64,000 bases of DNA from Polynucleobacter paneuropaeus. GTDB lineage: Bacteria > Pseudomonadota > Gammaproteobacteria > Burkholderiales > Burkholderiaceae. Numbering within the stretch: the stretch's first letter is position 1; each line of letters begins with the position of its first letter. The notes beneath the pieces were generated by a model, which saw only the letters and a program-made list of their open reading frames with translations, was not told the DNA's origin and searched no databases. Location of the stretch: positions 849,454 through 913,453 of the forward strand of contig NZ_CP030085.1 in the NCBI RefSeq assembly GCF_003261235.1, in the 5' to 3' direction. The translations under genes and the position numbers were made by a program. Positions 61,103 to 64,000 of the stretch are shown here, piece by piece.

Positions 61103-62287
61103 ATGAGCCGTGATGTCGTCGTTTTAAGTGCAGTACGTTCTGCTATTGGCAGCTTTGGTGGCTCATTGAGCTCTTTTGAACCAGCAGAACTCGGTGGCAT
61201 CGTGATGAAGGAGGCCGTTGCACGATCTGGTGTCGATCCGGCTTTAATTAATTACGTAACTGTTGGCAACACCATTCCAACCGATAGTCGTTACGCCTAT
61301 GTTGCGCGTGTCGCTGCAATTCAAGCTGGCTTGCCAATGGAATCTGTAGCCATGGCCCTCAATCGTTTATGTAGCTCTGGCTTACAAGCCATTGTGAGTA
61401 CTTCTCAAGCAATCATGCTTAATGACTGCGACTACGGTATTGGCGGTGGAGTTGAGGTCATGTCGCGCGGCATGTATGGATCTCCTGCAATGCGAAGCGG
61501 TGCGCGAATGGGCGATAGCAAAATGATTGATCTAATGGTCGCTGTGTTGACTGATCCATTCGGCGTTGGCCATATGGGTGTCACAGCTGAGAACTTGGTT
61601 GAGAAATGGAAACTCACTCGTGAAGAGCAGGATGCTCTCGCTTGTGAATCCCATCGCCGGGCAGCGGTTGCGATTAAAGAAGGTCGCTTCAAATCTCAAA
61701 TTGTTCCGATCACCATCAAGTCACGTAAGGGTGATGTTGTGTTTGATACTGATGAGCACTGCAAGCCAGATACCACCATGGAAACTTTGGGCAAGATGAA
61801 AGCGGTTTTCAAAAAAGAAGGTGGTTCGGTTACCGCAGGTAATGCCTCTGGTATTAACGATGGCGCAGCCTTCTTTGTGTTGGCTGCAGCAGATGCCGCA
61901 GCGAAAGCAGGTCATAAACCAATTGCTCGCCTAGTTTCTTATGCGGTAGCAGGGGTACCAAATCACATTATGGGTGAAGGCCCAATCCCTGCATCTAAAT
62001 TGGCATTGGCTAGAGCTGGCTTGAAGTTAGATCAGATTGATGTGATTGAATCGAATGAAGCATTTGCTGCCCAAGCCTTGGCTGTTACTAAAGGCCTAGG
62101 CCTTGACCCTGCAAAGACCAACGTCAATGGTGGTGCAATTGCTTTGGGTCATCCTATTGGTTGTTCTGGTGCAGCAATTGCAACAAAAGCACTGCATGAG
62201 TTACAACGCGTGAATGGCAAGTATGCTTTGGTAACAATGTGCATTGGCGGTGGCCAAGGTATTGCGACTATTTTCGAGCGAATCTAG
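61103..62287 (+). CDS. bktB: Beta-ketothiolase (acetyl-CoA C-acyltransferase, BktB/PhaA type)
   Basis: Condenses acyl-CoA units to 3-ketoacyl-CoA. Catalytic Cys in LNRLCSSGLQAI, His in GHPIGCSGAAIA and Cys in MCIGGGQG. 394 residues. The NRLCSSGLQ and MLNDCDYGIGGGVEVMSRG forms favour BktB, the ketothiolase that also accepts propionyl-CoA, over PhaA, which here is an inference. With phaB and phaC it completes PHA synthesis. Start with AGAAGGGG 7 bases upstream. Confidence 0.9.
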   Translation: MSRDVVVLSAVRSAIGSFGGSLSSFEPAELGGIVMKEAVARSGVDPALINYVTVGNTIPTDSRYAYVARVAAIQAGLPMESVAMALNRLCSSGLQAIVSTSQAIMLNDCDYGIGGGVEVMSRGMYGSPAMRSGARMGDSKMIDLMVAVLTDPFGVGHMGVTAENLVEKWKLTREEQDALACESHRRAAVAIKEGRFKSQIVPITIKSRKGDVVFDTDEHCKPDTTMETLGKMKAVFKKEGGSVTAGNASGINDGAAFFVLAAADAAAKAGHKPIARLVSYAVAGVPNHIMGEGPIPASKLALARAGLKLDQIDVIESNEAFAAQALAVTKGLGLDPAKTNVNGGAIALGHPIGCSGAAIATKALHELQRVNGKYALVTMCIGGGQGIATIFERI

Positions 62288-63177
62288 TCTAGTAATAACA
62301 AAGTAGCATCTAAGCCGACCCGGTCAAAAGCCGCGTCGGCTTTTTCTTTAACGACGGGCTTCGCTTGATATGCCACGCTCAAACCAGCGCCATGCATCAT
62401 GAGTAGATCATTTGCTCCATCACCCATCGCAATTGCTTGAACTTTGCTCACCCCTAATGATGCGCATGCTTGCTCTAGGTAAGTTGCTTTAGCCGCCCCA
62501 TCCACAATATTACCCAGTACTTTGCCAGTCAGTTTGTTATCAATGATTTCCAAAGTATTGGATTGTGTTTGTGTAAAGCCAAGTTGCTCGCGCAGCTTAT
62601 CGGTAAAAAAAGTAAATCCGCCAGAGACTAGAAGGGTGTGCAGACCCCGTTGATGGGCGGCTGCCAATAATTGTGTTGCGCCGGGATTAGGTCGTAACCG
62701 TTCTTGATATACCGATTCCAACACGTCAACGGAGATGCCTTCTAAAAGAGCAACACGTCTACGCAGGCTTTCTTTAAAGTCTTTGATTTCACCGCGCATG
62801 GTTGCTTCAGTGATTTTGGCAACATCTGCTTTTCTACCAGCAAAGTCAGCAATCTCATCGATACACTCGATATTAATCAAGGTTGAATCCATATCCATAG
62901 CGAGAACCCGAATGGCTTCAGGATTAAAGGATGGAGATAGAAAAGCCAGATCCGCATCATGCTCCGCTGCAATATTTCTCAAGGTAGTGCGATCACCTTC
63001 ATTTAAGGTCTGCACAAACCAGCGTTTTGAAAAATAAGGGCTGCTAGAAAGGCCTGACTGTTTACTATTGAACTCGATGCCTTGCTTTGAGGAAAAATCC
63101 TTAAAAGCAGAATCTAAAGCCCTAGGTATCGACTCTTTGGAGATCGCAACGAGGGTGGTAGTTTCAAGCTTAGTCAT
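62284..63177 (-). CDS. serB: Phosphoserine phosphatase
   Basis: HAD phosphatase of serine synthesis. Motif I LAMDMDSTLINIECIDEIAD (DxDST), motif II LLVSGGFTFFTDKLR, motif III-IV AIAMGDGANDLLMM. The N-terminal 80 residues form the usual small regulatory domain. 297 residues. Convergent with bktB; stops overlap by 4 bases, and a terminator for bktB lies inside its 3' coding end. Confidence 0.95.
   Translation of the reverse strand: MTKLETTTLVAISKESIPRALDSAFKDFSSKQGIEFNSKQSGLSSSPYFSKRWFVQTLNEGDRTTLRNIAAEHDADLAFLSPSFNPEAIRVLAMDMDSTLINIECIDEIADFAGRKADVAKITEATMRGEIKDFKESLRRRVALLEGISVDVLESVYQERLRPNPGATQLLAAAHQRGLHTLLVSGGFTFFTDKLREQLGFTQTQSNTLEIIDNKLTGKVLGNIVDGAAKATYLEQACASLGVSKVQAIAMGDGANDLLMMHGAGLSVAYQAKPVVKEKADAAFDRVGLDATLLLLD
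62312..62350 (+). terminator. Terminator for bktB inside the serB coding sequence
   Basis: AAGCCGAC (62312-62319), C-C mismatch, CGG, loop TCAAAAG, CCG, GTCGGCTT (62335-62342), then TTTTCTTT. It lies 24 bases after the bktB stop and within the last codons of serB on the other strand. Confidence 0.75.
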
Positions 63178-63184
63178 AGAGGAA

Positions 63185-64000
63185 TCATATAGCGTTCGCT
63201 AGAGCAACACCCTCATTTAAGCGCTTCAGGATTTGGCGGATTTGATCTAAACGCTGCTCTAGACGATCAAAGCTACCTTCCTTTTGGGGTAGAACCTTTA
63301 GCTTATCTTGACCATTGAGCTGGATATATTTTGAATTCTGAATTAACTGAATAATTCTTAAGGGGTCAATCGGTGGGTTAGGTATGAACTGCATTTGAAT
63401 GGCATTTTCTGATGCATCGATTTTCTTGATCCCAAATCCAGTCATTTCAAGGCGTAAGCGATGGGTTTCATAAAAAGATTTGGCTTGATCTGGTAAATCG
63501 CCAAAGCGATCCACCAATTCTTCACGTAAGCCCATCAGTTCAGAAAAATCATTTGTGCCAGCAAAGCGTTTATAGAGTGAGAGCCGTTCATGAACATCGG
63601 GACAATAGTCTTCAGGTAATAGGGCGGGCACACCTAAGTTGACATCGGTAATGGATTGAAGTGGTGCTAACAGATCAGGCTCTTTACCACTACGTAAAGA
63701 TTTAACTGCGCGATTGAGCATCTCGGTATATAACTGGAACCCAATCTCATGAATCTCACCGGATTGCTTATCCCCTAGCACTTCACCAGCGCCCCGAATC
63801 TCGAGGTCATGCATTGCTAAATAAAAACCAGAGCCTAACTCTTCCATCGCTTGGATGGCATTGAGACGGAGTTGTGCTTGTTTACTTAAGGCCTCTGGGT
63901 CTGGAACCATAAGATAAGCATAGGCCTGGTGATGTGAGCGTCCAACCCGACCGCGCAATTGGTGAAGCTGCGCTAAGCCGAACTTATCAGCCCGGTGCAT
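63185..64000 (-). CDS. mfd: Transcription-repair coupling factor Mfd, C-terminal part (5' end outside window)
   Basis: The frame is open at the window edge. The visible 272 residues start with FGLAQLHQLRGRVGRSHHQAYAY (the last motifs of the RecG-like translocase, including motif VI) and continue with the Mfd C-terminal region: RLNAIQAMEELGSGFYLAMHDLEIRGAGE-type stretch and the D7 domain from about 100 on. Mfd removes stalled RNA polymerase at lesions. serB follows with 7 bases between, so they may be one operon. Confidence 0.93.
   Translation of the reverse strand: MHRADKFGLAQLHQLRGRVGRSHHQAYAYLMVPDPEALSKQAQLRLNAIQAMEELGSGFYLAMHDLEIRGAGEVLGDKQSGEIHEIGFQLYTEMLNRAVKSLRSGKEPDLLAPLQSITDVNLGVPALLPEDYCPDVHERLSLYKRFAGTNDFSELMGLREELVDRFGDLPDQAKSFYETHRLRLEMTGFGIKKIDASENAIQMQFIPNPPIDPLRIIQLIQNSKYIQLNGQDKLKVLPQKEGSFDRLEQRLDQIRQILKRLNEGVALANAI

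Noticed and set aside
1..64000. CRISPR arrays, insertion sequences, prophage or defence islands
   Set aside because: No regularly spaced repeats, transposase, integrase or recognised defence gene was seen in reading the window.

Overview
This window looks like chromosomal core sequence of a betaproteobacterium of the Burkholderiaceae, most likely a Polynucleobacter-type freshwater bacterium. That is an inference from the moderate AT-rich composition (by eye), the very compact gene packing, the PHA cluster (phaC-phaB-phaR-bktB), and the dapA-bamC, parE-parC and alr/bamD/rluD/pgeF neighbourhoods. No database search was possible. I saw no insertion sequence, prophage, CRISPR array or rRNA.

Layout. 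1-8.6 kb: the 3' part of dapA coupled to bamC, a tiny Ala/Pro-rich lipoprotein, the ribosomal oxygenase roxA, slyD-type isomerase, cysE, trmJ, suhB, lpxH, ppiB and a TPR lipoprotein. 8.6-14.3 kb: cysS, an AlkA-type glycosylase, accA, tilS and lysC in one direction. 14.3-20.5 kb: tRNA-Ser(GCU), then a tripartite RND efflux operon (outer membrane factor, adaptor, pump) closed by a terminator. 20.5-25.8 kb: a 59-residue HTH/CxxC protein, a small secreted protein, yqjD-yqjE-yqjK-like genes, fadD, an unknown membrane protein, a membrane-anchored TAXI-type binding protein and tRNA-Asn(GUU). 25.8-32.8 kb: thiamine synthesis, with thiD opposite a thiC-thiO-thiS-thiG-thiE operon led by a TPP riboswitch, and a DUF4743 Nudix gene upstream. 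32.8-35.6 kb: a perfect inverted pair of DnaA boxes, tRNA-Arg(CCU), and a coupled CoA-transferase/MFS/43-residue membrane peptide operon. 35.7-41.5 kb: parE-parC, a RidA protein and two small cytochromes c.

41.5-49.6 kb: propionate assimilation. A GntR/FCD regulator is divergent from methylmalonyl-CoA mutase, its MeaB GTPase, propionyl-CoA carboxylase beta and alpha, and a VOC protein in the epimerase position; together they would take propionyl-CoA to succinyl-CoA. 49.6-56.5 kb: tsaB, rimI, a degenerate UDG/HolD-like gene, lplT, alr, bamD, rluD, pgeF. 56.6-62.3 kb: phaC, phaB, phaR, rimO and a beta-ketothiolase, which supply and polymerise 3-hydroxyacyl-CoA. The window ends in serB and the 3' part of mfd.

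The observations most worth checking are the DnaA-box palindrome next to tRNA-Arg, the translationally coupled 43-residue membrane peptide, the UDG/HolD-like protein without catalytic or Fe-S residues, the 59-residue HTH/CxxC gene with a tandem-repeat promoter, and the ThiD-like remnant at the N-terminus of ThiE. I did not find a convincing new defence or mobile system. All intergenic gaps are below about 300 bases once the small ORFs, RNAs and regulatory sites listed here are counted.
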